A stretch of 64,000 nucleotides of DNA from an uncultured Flaviramulus sp. (GTDB lineage: Bacteria; Bacteroidota; Bacteroidia; Flavobacteriales; Flavobacteriaceae), in assembly GCA_947495125.1 (NCBI GenBank), contig CANLXL010000005.1:124001-188000 (forward strand), written 5' to 3'. Positions 8,442-17,862 of this stretch are shown piece after piece. The first letter of the stretch is position 1. Each line of letters starts with the position of its first letter. A program made the position numbers and the translations under genes. Below the pieces are notes generated by a model, which made no database searches, had not been told where the DNA came from, and was given only the letters and a program-made list of their open reading frames with translations.

Positions 8442-10064
8442 ATGAGGTATCAGATATTATTTCTACTACTGTCATTCGGAACGGTCAGCTTTATTAAAGC
8501 ACAGGACAAGCCCAATATACTGTATATCATGTCCGATGACCATACCTCTCAGGCATTTGGAGTCTATGGAAGCAGACTGTCCCAACTGAATCCAACACCC
8601 ACTATTGATCGTCTGGCACATGAAGGCATCTTGTTTGAAAACGCGTTTTGTACCAATTCCATCTGCACACCATCCAGAGCTACAATCATGACCGGACAAT
8701 ACAGTCAGACTAATGGTGTACAGGATTTGAACGGTAGATTGAAGGCCGAAAACCAATATCTGGCTCATGAAATGAAAAAACTGGGATATGAAACAGCGGT
8801 TATTGGAAAATGGCACTTAAAAGAAGCTCCGGAGGCATTTGACTATTATAATGTACTTTATGGACAAGGCAAGTATTTTAATTCCGTGCTTTATGAAAAA
8901 GGAACAGAGGAGACCGTTCAAATAAAACGCAGAAGCAAGGTAGAGACGTTACCAGGACATCAATATGAAGGCCATTCCAGTGATATCATTACAGATGCCT
9001 CATTAAAATGGCTAAAAGGCCGGGACAACACGAAACCATTTTTTCTGATGCACCAGTTTAAGGCACCTCATGATATGTTTGAGTTTGCGCCTAGATATGC
9101 CGACTACCTGGAAGATACCGAAATTCCGGAGCCAGCAAGTTTATACTATAACAGAAAGAACGGGTCTGTAGCCACCAGAGGGGAAAATGGAAATATGCTA
9201 CCTCATATAGGTTCTTCGGTTTCTCATCGAAATCAAAACCGAAATATGGGACAACATATGAAAATCGATCAAAGTATACCTGACCCAGAATACGCACATC
9301 TGGCCTACCAAGAATATCTTAAGCGTTATTTGAGATGTGTAAAAGGGGTAGATGACAATGTAAAGCGAATATTTGATTATCTGGAGAAGGAAGGGTTGAT
9401 GGATAATACAATAATCATCTATACAGGCGACCAAGGTTTTATGCTGGGTGAACATGACTATATCGATAAACGATGGATGTACGAAGAATCTATGCGTATG
9501 CCTTTTTTGGTAAGGTATCCGAAAATGATCAAAGCCGGTACTCGTACGGACGCCCTTGTTAACAATACGGATTTCGCTCCCACCATTATAGATTTGGCCG
9601 GAGGAAAAGCACCCAAATACATGCATGGGAAAAGTTTTAAAGAGATTTTATCCACCAACAAGGAACCAAAAGGCTGGAGAGACGCTACGTATTATCGTTA
9701 CTGGATGCATATGGCCCATGCCCATGCCAACCCAGCTCATTTTGGAGTGCGCACTAAAGAATATAAACTGATATTCTTCTATGGATGCGATTATATAAAG
9801 AGAAAGAAGGAAAGTAACTGGCCCAATGAGAAAATAGCCTTTAGTACCAAATTGCCTTTTGAATATTTTACTCCCCCGGGATGGGAGCTTTATGATTTGA
9901 AAAATGATCCGTTTGAAATGAATAATCTTTATGGTCAACCAGGATATGAAGATATTACCTCAAATATGAAAAAACAGTTGTTATCCTTGAGGTCAGAATT
10001 TAATGAAAATGACGAAAATTATCCACACATACAATCCATTATTAATGAGCACTGGAACAAATAA
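8442..10064 (+). CDS. Family S1-type sulfatase (iduronate/sulfoglucosamine sulfatase-like layout)
   Basis: A 540-residue secreted sulfatase with a signal peptide to about residue 20 (FIKAQ). Motifs: MSDDHTSQ metal site, formylglycine motif C75-T-P-S-R with IMTGQ, GKWHLKE, and TGDQGFMLGEHD. The DQG/LGEH arrangement is typical of the N-sulfoglucosamine and iduronate sulfatase-like branches of S1. A segment of about 60 residues between the GKWH and C-terminal metal motifs is specific to this protein. It lies 27 bases before the cytochrome-bearing dehydrogenase gene, so glycan desulfation and the redox module are probably co-transcribed. Confidence 0.93.
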   Translation: MRYQILFLLLSFGTVSFIKAQDKPNILYIMSDDHTSQAFGVYGSRLSQLNPTPTIDRLAHEGILFENAFCTNSICTPSRATIMTGQYSQTNGVQDLNGRLKAENQYLAHEMKKLGYETAVIGKWHLKEAPEAFDYYNVLYGQGKYFNSVLYEKGTEETVQIKRRSKVETLPGHQYEGHSSDIITDASLKWLKGRDNTKPFFLMHQFKAPHDMFEFAPRYADYLEDTEIPEPASLYYNRKNGSVATRGENGNMLPHIGSSVSHRNQNRNMGQHMKIDQSIPDPEYAHLAYQEYLKRYLRCVKGVDDNVKRIFDYLEKEGLMDNTIIIYTGDQGFMLGEHDYIDKRWMYEESMRMPFLVRYPKMIKAGTRTDALVNNTDFAPTIIDLAGGKAPKYMHGKSFKEILSTNKEPKGWRDATYYRYWMHMAHAHANPAHFGVRTKEYKLIFFYGCDYIKRKKESNWPNEKIAFSTKLPFEYFTPPGWELYDLKNDPFEMNNLYGQPGYEDITSNMKKQLLSLRSEFNENDENYPHIQSIINEHWNK

Positions 10065-10091
10065 TCAACTGAAATTAATACCAAATATTTT

Positions 10092-12311
10092 ATGAGTAGA
10101 ATAGGTGTCATATTTTTTACTATTATAGGGATTTCCGCTTGTGGGAAGAAGGAATACAAAGATAAAATTTACGAAAAGCCTGAAATTGTAAGGGAGGCAC
10201 CTGGAGACTATCTTTCTCCCGAAGAGAGCATGGAAAAGTTTTATTTGCCCGAAGGTTATAAAATTGAATTGGTAGCCAGTGAACCAATGGTCCGTGAACC
10301 CGTGGCAATAGCATGGGATGGAAATGGTAAAATGTATGTAGCTCAAATGGACACCTATATGCAGAATGTCGATGGAGATGGAACCGATGAAGCTATTAGC
10401 CAGGTAAAACTTTTGGAAGATTTGGATGGCGATGGGAAGATGGATAAAAGCACTGTTTTTATTGATAGTTTGGTTTTACCCAGAATGATTTTGACTTTAG
10501 ATGATCGTTTGATTGTAAATGAAACCTACTCTTACGATTTGCACAGCTATAGAGATACAAATGGAGATGGAGTTGCCGACGAGAAAATCGAGTTATATTC
10601 AAACCCCAACCGCCGCGGAGGAAATTTGGAACACCAGCAAAGTGGTTTACTTTGGAATTTAGACAATTGGCTTTATATGACCACACAGCCTTATAGATTG
10701 AGATTTACCAAGGGTGAAATGGAATTGGAAAAACTTGAAAATTATCCAGGAGGACAATGGGGCTTGACTCAGGATGATCTGGGACATATGTATTATTCAT
10801 CGGCGGGGGGAGAGAATCCGGCATATGGCTTTCAACAGCCGGCAGTTTACGGATACCATAACCCGGAAGGAAGATTGGCGGAAGGGTTTCAGGAGCCATT
10901 CCCTATCGTCGGAAATCCCGATGTTCAGGGAGGTATCGAAAGAAGAAATAAAGAAGATGGGACTTTGAATCATTTCACAGGAGTTGCCGGTCAAGCCATT
11001 TATAGAGGTGATAAATTACCACCTTCGGTAAATGGAGATCTGTTTATTCCCGAACCTGTGGGAAGATTGATTCGAAGAGCTAAAGTAAAAAATGAAAACG
11101 GAAAAAAAGTATTGTATAATGCCTATAATAATGCAGAATTTCTGGCATCCACCGATTTGAATTTTCGACCTGTTCAGGCACAAACAGGCCCAGATGGATG
11201 TTTGTATATTGTAGATATGTACAGAGGCATTATTCAGGAAAGTAATTGGACACGGGAAGGCAGTAAAATAAGACCTCATATTATTCGTAAAGGACTTGAC
11301 AAAAACTTTGGAAAAGGAAGAATTTATCGAATTGTTCATGAACAGATTAAGCCAGCTGAAAAACCAAATTTGCTTGATAAAACCGCTGAGCAATTATTGG
11401 ATTACCTGGGACATGCCAATGGATGGTACCGAGATACAGCTCAGAAATTAATCGTTTTAAAAGGTGATAAATCGGTGATACCTGCGCTTAAAAAGATGAC
11501 CGAAAACAACGAATCTTTTTGGACCGATATGTTTGGCGATAAGGATTATGCTCTCGAGAGAGTTCATGCTTTATGGACTTTGGAAGGACTTGGAATAGTA
11601 GACAAAGCATTGCTTATTGAAAAATTAAAAGACGTGGATCCCAGAGTCCGAATCACTGCCATTCGTTTGTGCGACGAATTATTAAAAAATGGAGATGTAG
11701 CAATAATACCCCATCTTAAACAGTTGCAATCAGATAAAGACATCAATGTTGTAAATCAGTTGGCTCTAAGCCTGAGATATAGCACAAGTTCTGACGCCAC
11801 AAAAATCTTAAAATCAATCGCTGAAAAATTTGATAAACACGAAATTATTTCAGTGTCGGCAACGGAAAGTTTGAAAAAAGACGATTCCGAATTACAAAAT
11901 CTTAAAAATAGCATTATCGATAGGCGTAATAGCGATAGAAATAGAATTTTAAAAGGATACGATACCTATAAAATGTTATGTGTCACCTGCCATGGCCCTG
12001 ATTTAAAAGGCGTTCCAAATGGTGAAAAATCCTTTATCGCACCTTCCTTGATGGGATCAGAGCGGGTTACCGGAGATAAGGAAGCTCTTATTAAAATAAT
12101 GTTGCATGGGCTTGTTGGGCCGATAGATGGTACAGATTATGGTATCATGCTACCCATGGGCAGCAATGATAATAATTGGATAGCTAATGTCACAAGTTAT
12201 ATTCGTGCTATGAATGACGCATCGGTTGTGAATGGATGGGAAGTAAATCAAGTTAGACAAGCAAACTCTGACAGAGATACCTATTGGACCTTAAAAGAAC
12301 TTGAGAAGTAA
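10092..12311 (+). CDS. PVC-type propeller dehydrogenase-like lipoprotein with HEAT repeats and cytochrome c domain
   Basis: A 739-residue lipoprotein (lipobox ISAC, Cys17). Residues about 50-430 are a beta-propeller of the putative membrane-bound dehydrogenase type common in Planctomycetes, with calcium-loop-like DGDGDGTDE and DLDGDGKMD segments. Residues about 440-590 are HEAT-like helical repeats. The C-terminus has a c-type heme motif C630-V-T-C-H634 and a candidate Met ligand in GIMLPMG. It is likely periplasmic or surface-anchored and could pass electrons from a sugar or alcohol to the respiratory chain. It is followed by a DUF1080 gene and a propeller-cupredoxin gene, which together look like one redox unit. 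The donor substrate is not known. Confidence 0.85.
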   Translation: MSRIGVIFFTIIGISACGKKEYKDKIYEKPEIVREAPGDYLSPEESMEKFYLPEGYKIELVASEPMVREPVAIAWDGNGKMYVAQMDTYMQNVDGDGTDEAISQVKLLEDLDGDGKMDKSTVFIDSLVLPRMILTLDDRLIVNETYSYDLHSYRDTNGDGVADEKIELYSNPNRRGGNLEHQQSGLLWNLDNWLYMTTQPYRLRFTKGEMELEKLENYPGGQWGLTQDDLGHMYYSSAGGENPAYGFQQPAVYGYHNPEGRLAEGFQEPFPIVGNPDVQGGIERRNKEDGTLNHFTGVAGQAIYRGDKLPPSVNGDLFIPEPVGRLIRRAKVKNENGKKVLYNAYNNAEFLASTDLNFRPVQAQTGPDGCLYIVDMYRGIIQESNWTREGSKIRPHIIRKGLDKNFGKGRIYRIVHEQIKPAEKPNLLDKTAEQLLDYLGHANGWYRDTAQKLIVLKGDKSVIPALKKMTENNESFWTDMFGDKDYALERVHALWTLEGLGIVDKALLIEKLKDVDPRVRITAIRLCDELLKNGDVAIIPHLKQLQSDKDINVVNQLALSLRYSTSSDATKILKSIAEKFDKHEIISVSATESLKKDDSELQNLKNSIIDRRNSDRNRILKGYDTYKMLCVTCHGPDLKGVPNGEKSFIAPSLMGSERVTGDKEALIKIMLHGLVGPIDGTDYGIMLPMGSNDNNWIANVTSYIRAMNDASVVNGWEVNQVRQANSDRDTYWTLKELEK

Positions 12312-12378
12312 GTAAGCATTAATTATTAATTTTATATGAAACGATATTTTGAATAAAAATAAATTATTAAACAAACAA

Positions 12379-14271
12379 ATGAAGAACGTATACCTATTTT
12401 TTGTGCTTGTCGTCGGAGCTCTTATGATTTCCTGTTCTGAAGGGAATTCGGAAACAGCGATTAAAAAAGAAAGACAACTAGAAGTTTTGCCGTTTAAAAC
12501 CATCGATTTAAATAGTTTGGAAGGTTTCAAACCGGTGGCTAAAAATTGGCAGATCGTTGGCGATGTTTATGTAGATCAATCGAAAAAAAGAACCTTTGTT
12601 TCGAAACCAGGCACTGGCATTTTATTGAATGTACCTGAAAAATCAATGAAAGAAAATCTTTTTACCGCATTTGAGCATGGCGATATTGAAATTGAATTGG
12701 ATGTCATGATGCCGATTCATTCCAATTCCGGACTTTATTTTCAAGGGCGCTATGAAGTCCAATTATTGGATAGCTGGGGAGTAAAAGACCCGAAACATTC
12801 TGATATTGGGGGAATATACCAACGTTGGGACAAAACCATAGAAGTTGTTCATGATAGGGGTTTTGAAGGCCACCCACCAAAGGTGAACGCGGCTAAAGCA
12901 CCCGGGCTATGGCAACATTTTAAAATAATTTTTCATGCCCCAAAATTTGATACTTCGGGGAATAAAATAAAAAATGCCTCGTTTGAAGAAGTATGGTTGA
13001 ATGGGGCACTGCTTCATAAAAACCAGGAAGTCACCGGCCCGACGCGTTCAGGCGCTTTTGAGGATGAAAAACCCATGGGACCCTTAATGATTCAGGGAGA
13101 TCATGCCGGCGTTGCTATTAGAAATATCAAATACAAATTGTATGGAAATGAAAAAGTTTCTTTTAACAATTTGAAAATGAAAGCGTATCAGAATACAAGT
13201 CAATCGATACCAAAACTTGATACATTAGCAGTTGAACGCGAAATTAGTTCCGACTCCATTTCATCTGCTATGGCCACTGGTCAAAACCCTCAAAAACTAT
13301 TAGTATATAATGGTAATTTGAACATCCCAAAAACAGGGGATTATTTATTTGAAATGAAAGTTCACAGAGGTGGCGGACTTCTGTTGATAGATAGGGATAC
13401 CATTGTGGATTTAGATGGTGATTACAGTATAGATCAGGCGAAGTTTGGACTCGTCTCACTACAACAGGGAAGTGTCCCGTTCACCTTCATTTATAATAAG
13501 CATAGACCGTATCAAAGAGGATTTGCGTTATCTGTTGAAGGGCCTGGAATAGCTAAGCAAGACCTCCATGCCCCTGGATCCTTGATTATAGGTGGAGGAG
13601 ATTCTCAATCTGTCGAAGTAGCTTTGTCCGAAGAAACAGTATTACAACGAGGGTTTTTTAATCACAAAAATCAAAAAAGAACACATGTAATTTCAGTTGG
13701 TTCACCAAAAGATATTCATTATGCCTTCGATTTGTCATTTGGTTCGCTCTTGCAAGTATGGAGTAATGGCTTCCTCGATGTTACCAAGATGTGGGTGGCA
13801 AGAGGAGGACAACAATTGAGTGTTCCTGTTGGAATTCCGGTCTCAATACATGGCGATCCGGATTTCGCTTATTTGGAAAACAAAAAATCCAAATGGCCAG
13901 ACAGCATAACCACAAACACGTCATACAGGCAATTAGGTTATGAATTAGATCGGTATGGTAACCCCGAATTCTCAACAGGAATGAACGGGTCGGTAATTAC
14001 CAACAAATTTATCCCTTCCGACACTTTAAGAAGATTAAAAAGAATGATTTCAATCCATTCAGATAAGGAAATCTGGCACAAACTAGGGGAAGGTAGTGTT
14101 ATTGAAGAACTACCGGATAATACCTATGCCATAAATGACAAAGATTATTTCGTGGACTTTTCAGGGAATGATCGATATAAACCAATCATCCGAAAATTGG
14201 AAGGCAAAGATGAGCTCGTTGTAAAAATACCGGAAGGAAATCAAAATATCACATACACCATTAGTTGGTAA
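12379..14271 (+). CDS. DUF1080 (3-keto-disaccharide hydrolase-like) lipoprotein with PA14-like and unknown C-terminal domain
   Basis: A 630-residue lipoprotein. The ATG at 12379 is preferred to an upstream in-frame TTG (12349) because it places the leader directly before lipobox LMISC (Cys19). Residues about 40-255 form a DUF1080/LamG-like jelly roll with the conserved SNSGLYFQGRYEVQLLDS. Residues about 300-390 look PA14-like. Residues about 425-620 are an unrecognised domain with the signature YAFDLSFGSLLQVWSNGFLD. DUF1080 proteins are known to cleave 3-keto-glycosides made by a sugar 3-oxidising enzyme, so pairing with redox proteins on both sides fits. The same three domain types recur in the 1197-residue fusion downstream. 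The specific reaction is inferred. Confidence 0.8.
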   Translation: MKNVYLFFVLVVGALMISCSEGNSETAIKKERQLEVLPFKTIDLNSLEGFKPVAKNWQIVGDVYVDQSKKRTFVSKPGTGILLNVPEKSMKENLFTAFEHGDIEIELDVMMPIHSNSGLYFQGRYEVQLLDSWGVKDPKHSDIGGIYQRWDKTIEVVHDRGFEGHPPKVNAAKAPGLWQHFKIIFHAPKFDTSGNKIKNASFEEVWLNGALLHKNQEVTGPTRSGAFEDEKPMGPLMIQGDHAGVAIRNIKYKLYGNEKVSFNNLKMKAYQNTSQSIPKLDTLAVEREISSDSISSAMATGQNPQKLLVYNGNLNIPKTGDYLFEMKVHRGGGLLLIDRDTIVDLDGDYSIDQAKFGLVSLQQGSVPFTFIYNKHRPYQRGFALSVEGPGIAKQDLHAPGSLIIGGGDSQSVEVALSEETVLQRGFFNHKNQKRTHVISVGSPKDIHYAFDLSFGSLLQVWSNGFLDVTKMWVARGGQQLSVPVGIPVSIHGDPDFAYLENKKSKWPDSITTNTSYRQLGYELDRYGNPEFSTGMNGSVITNKFIPSDTLRRLKRMISIHSDKEIWHKLGEGSVIEELPDNTYAINDKDYFVDFSGNDRYKPIIRKLEGKDELVVKIPEGNQNITYTISW

Positions 14272-14287
14272 CAAAAAAAATAGAAAC

Positions 14288-16255
14288 ATGAACATTATTA
14301 ATAGAACATTTAACTACTTCCTACTAATATTGATCTTGGGCGGTAGCCAATTTGGGATCGCACAATCTGGTATTGATATAAAAGAAAAAGAGTCTAAGTA
14401 TTACAAAATCGTGGATGTACCCATTCCTGAAGATGTTGTTTTGGAGGTTGGAGGGCTTGCGCTTACTAATGACGATCAACTTGGTGTTTCTACAAGAAGA
14501 GGGGAAGTCTGGTTAATAGATAAACCTTATGGCTCAAAACCTTCCTACAATAGATATGCCCATGGTTTGCATGAAGCACTTGGATTGGCTTATAAAGACA
14601 ACGGTTTCTATCTGGCTCAAAGAGGGGAGCTCACGCGACTTGAGGACAAGAATGGGGATGGAAAAGCGAATTTGTACAAAACTGTTTATTCCTGGCCTTT
14701 ATCCGGTAATTACCATGACTACTCGTATGGACCAAAATTTATGCCTAATGGTGATATGTTAGTAACCCTTAACCTTGGCTGGGAAGGAAAAGGTGTTAGT
14801 TTAGTCAAATGGAGGGGGTGGATGCTAAAAATTACTCCAGAGGGTAAAATGACTCCAATGGCTACAGGGTTGAGGTCTCCCGCAGGTTTTGGAGTCAACA
14901 ATGATGGTGCTGTTTTTTATACTGAAAACCAAGGAGACTGGGTTGGCTCAGGTAGAATGACGCATTTGGAATTGGGTGATTTTGCAGGGAATCCTTCTGG
15001 CCTAAAATGGACAGATGATCCTTTGTCTCCATTAAAATTGAAACCTGAAGATATCGAAAAGCAATCCGGATTAAGTTTATATGAATATGCCAAGAAGGTC
15101 CCGAACTTAAAGGCTCCTGCTATATGGTTGCCTCATACAATTCTTGGGATATCTACTTCCGATATTTTAATAGACGACAATAAAGGTAAATTTGGTCCTT
15201 TTGATGGTCAGATGTTTATTGGCGACCAAGGACATAGTAAAATTATGCGTGTGGCCATGGAGAAGGTAAATGGTGTATATCAGGGAGCGGCTTTTCCTTT
15301 TATTGAAGGGTTCTCTTCCGGAATACTAAGAATGATTTGGGGCAGTGATGCTAGTATGTTTGTGGGAATGACCAGCCGTGGATGGTCTTCTACAGGTAAA
15401 GAAGACTATGGCCTCCAACGATTGGTATGGACCGGCAAAACACCTTTCGAAATCAAAACGATAAAAGCTCAGGATGATGGATTTGTAGTAGAATTTACCA
15501 AGCCTGTAAACAAACAATTGGCAGGGCAAACTTCATCGTACAAACTCGCCACATTTACCTATCATTATCACAATACCTACGGAAGCCCAATCGTGGATCA
15601 ACAAGGAGGAATGGTACATGCGGCCAAGGTATCTGAAGATGGTTTATCTGTAAAATTGACAATCCATGGCATGAGATTGGGATTTATTCATCAATTAAAG
15701 ATGGCAGGTGTAAAATCGAAAACGGGAGAATCATTGCTGCATGATACAGGTTTTTATACCTTAAATGAAGTTCCTGGTGGCGTTTTGAAATCACCCCAAA
15801 TGCCTGCAATGATAAAATCAGGAAAGGGTATTCACCAGCCTAAAAGAGTAAACCAAATGCCTCTGACCTGGATGGATGGCCCGGAGAAAAAACTGATAAT
15901 TGGGACATTGCCGGGGCTGAAGTTTGACAAAGAAGAATTGGTAGTGGAACGCAATAGTTTGCTACAGCTTACTTTGAACAACAATGATGATATGTTGCAC
16001 AATCTGGTTATCATTCAATCTGGCCCGAATAATGCGGATATAGTAGGTCAACAGGCCATGGAACTTGGATTGAAAGGACCGGATATGAACTATGTGCCGG
16101 ATTCAGATTTGGTACTTTTCCATACAGGCATCATCCAGCCCGAAACTTCCGAATCCATCTACTTTCAAGTACCAAAAAGACGAGGTGAATATTGGATACT
16201 CTGTACGTTCCCTGGACATTCGCAGACCATGCGTGCTAAATTGATTGTGAAATAA
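14288..16255 (+). CDS. Propeller protein fused to a C-terminal cupredoxin (azurin/plastocyanin-like) domain
   Basis: A 655-residue exported protein (signal peptide to about residue 25). Residues about 40-400 form a PQQ/NHL-type beta-propeller like those of sugar dehydrogenases, followed by a small beta domain (400-510, ending FYTLNEVP). Residues about 555-655 are a cupredoxin whose type-1 copper ligands are visible: His571, Cys639, His644 and Met648. No heme motif is present. It probably couples a substrate-binding propeller with a built-in copper electron carrier in the periplasm. The propeller plus following domain align with residues about 535-985 of the fusion protein downstream, which carries cytochrome c instead of copper. 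The oxidised substrate is unknown. Confidence 0.85.
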   Translation: MNIINRTFNYFLLILILGGSQFGIAQSGIDIKEKESKYYKIVDVPIPEDVVLEVGGLALTNDDQLGVSTRRGEVWLIDKPYGSKPSYNRYAHGLHEALGLAYKDNGFYLAQRGELTRLEDKNGDGKANLYKTVYSWPLSGNYHDYSYGPKFMPNGDMLVTLNLGWEGKGVSLVKWRGWMLKITPEGKMTPMATGLRSPAGFGVNNDGAVFYTENQGDWVGSGRMTHLELGDFAGNPSGLKWTDDPLSPLKLKPEDIEKQSGLSLYEYAKKVPNLKAPAIWLPHTILGISTSDILIDDNKGKFGPFDGQMFIGDQGHSKIMRVAMEKVNGVYQGAAFPFIEGFSSGILRMIWGSDASMFVGMTSRGWSSTGKEDYGLQRLVWTGKTPFEIKTIKAQDDGFVVEFTKPVNKQLAGQTSSYKLATFTYHYHNTYGSPIVDQQGGMVHAAKVSEDGLSVKLTIHGMRLGFIHQLKMAGVKSKTGESLLHDTGFYTLNEVPGGVLKSPQMPAMIKSGKGIHQPKRVNQMPLTWMDGPEKKLIIGTLPGLKFDKEELVVERNSLLQLTLNNNDDMLHNLVIIQSGPNNADIVGQQAMELGLKGPDMNYVPDSDLVLFHTGIIQPETSESIYFQVPKRRGEYWILCTFPGHSQTMRAKLIVK

Positions 16256-16268
16256 AGAAGAGGTAATT

Positions 16269-17837
16269 ATGAAAAAACAAACTGCTATGCTCTCCTTGGT
16301 ACTGTTACTAGTACCGTTTCTGTCAAAAGCAGATATATGGTTGCCGTCAGTGCTGAGCGATAACATGGTACTGCAACAGAATACTACAGTCAAATTGTGG
16401 GGTAGAGCAGATAGTGGAGAGAAAATAAGTATAACAACCAGCTGGGGAGAACAAGCAGAAATCACTGCAAATAGTAAAGGGAAATGGTTGTTGGAAATAG
16501 CTACTCCAAAAGGAAACTACGTTCCACAGGCCATTATTCTAAAGGGTAAAAATGAGGTTTACCTTAGAAATATACTTATCGGAGAAGTATGGCTTTGTTC
16601 CGGACAATCCAATATGGGAACACCAGTCTCCAGAGCTAAGAATTCTTACCAGGAAATACAAAGCGCCAAATACCCAAATATGAGGTTCATTAAAGTCCCT
16701 CCAACTTTGGCGTGGAGCCCTGCCGATGATGTAGCAGCTCGTTGGGAAGCATGCAGTCCTGAAACGGTTCCTAATCTAAGTGCAGTAGCATATTATTATG
16801 GCAAAGAACTGCATCAAAATCTGGATGTACCAATTGGTCTTATTGTGGCACAATGGGGTGGATCAGATATACTGGCATGGATGAGTAAGGATGGGGCTGC
16901 AAAGCAAGATCTGCAGCAGGTTATTGATTGGCACGATAAATATGCCCAGTCAATTCAAGCCAAACGACTTAAGCAAATCAAGAATACTGTGGCATGGAGG
17001 GCAAGACAACCGGCCAACGGAGCGATGGATATAAGTACCCGCCCTAAACAATCGGTACCTCGGGACAATCATACTCCTTTTGGGCTATATAATGGGATGA
17101 TTAATCCGATAAAAAATTTCACCATCAAAGGAGTAATATGGTATCAAGGCGAGAGAAACGTATCAAGGGCACATCATTATCGCAAGCTGTTGCCAGCGTT
17201 GATAAACAATTGGAGGGACGAGAAGCGGCAAGGGAATTTTTCTTTCTATTTTGTGCAGCTAAGCCCATATCATTACAACGACTATGAAGGAGTGGCTTCA
17301 GCTGAATTGAGGGACGCCCAATTGAAGACCGTTGAATTGGTTGAAAATACCGGAATTGTGGTGACTATCGATATAGGTGATGTACAAGACATACACCCCA
17401 GTAATAAGCAGGAAGTAGGAAGAAGACTGTCATTGTTGGCTTTGCACAATGACTATAAGAGAATTGCCAAAGGCTATTCCAGTCCACTTTATAAGACAAG
17501 TGAAATTGCAGGTAAGAACGTGCTGATTTCGTTTCACCATGCCGAAAAGTTGAGTATTAGAGGGAAAGAAGTGGTAGGTGTTACAATTGCTGGCAAAGAC
17601 CAGAAATTTGTTAAAGCCAAAGCCAAAATTGTAAACGGTAATCAACTGGAAGTATGGGCGGATGAGATCAAGAAGCCAATGGCAGTGAGGTTCGGTTGGT
17701 CAAATGCCCTGATCACCAATTTATTCAATGCATCGGGATTGCCTGTTTCTCCCTTTAAGACTGACACTTGGAATGATACCACCGAAGGAACTTCTCAATT
17801 TGAGTTTCCTGGATTAGCCCCATCACAATATAAATAA
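16269..17837 (+). CDS. Sialate O-acetylesterase-like (SASA/SGNH) carbohydrate esterase
   Basis: A 522-residue secreted esterase (signal peptide to about residue 21, ending SKA). The active-site block is WLCSGQSNM with nucleophile Ser114. The late block DIHPSNKQE supplies the Asp-His pair, and WYQGERN is the other conserved loop. Despite the family name, such proteins in polysaccharide clusters usually remove acetyl groups from neutral or acidic sugars, as sialic acid genes are absent here. It is a tandem paralogue of the next gene; the two are similar along their whole length, including the C-terminal VNGNQLEVWADEIKKP stretch. Its start is 13 bases after the propeller-cupredoxin gene. Confidence 0.9.
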   Translation: MKKQTAMLSLVLLLVPFLSKADIWLPSVLSDNMVLQQNTTVKLWGRADSGEKISITTSWGEQAEITANSKGKWLLEIATPKGNYVPQAIILKGKNEVYLRNILIGEVWLCSGQSNMGTPVSRAKNSYQEIQSAKYPNMRFIKVPPTLAWSPADDVAARWEACSPETVPNLSAVAYYYGKELHQNLDVPIGLIVAQWGGSDILAWMSKDGAAKQDLQQVIDWHDKYAQSIQAKRLKQIKNTVAWRARQPANGAMDISTRPKQSVPRDNHTPFGLYNGMINPIKNFTIKGVIWYQGERNVSRAHHYRKLLPALINNWRDEKRQGNFSFYFVQLSPYHYNDYEGVASAELRDAQLKTVELVENTGIVVTIDIGDVQDIHPSNKQEVGRRLSLLALHNDYKRIAKGYSSPLYKTSEIAGKNVLISFHHAEKLSIRGKEVVGVTIAGKDQKFVKAKAKIVNGNQLEVWADEIKKPMAVRFGWSNALITNLFNASGLPVSPFKTDTWNDTTEGTSQFEFPGLAPSQYK

Positions 17838-17862
17838 CCATTAAAATATTAATAAAATCACT

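Noticed and set aside
12349-12378. TTG start giving ten extra residues on the DUF1080 lipoprotein
   Set aside because: The ATG at 12379 begins an ideal lipoprotein leader; the added residues are charged and would spoil it.
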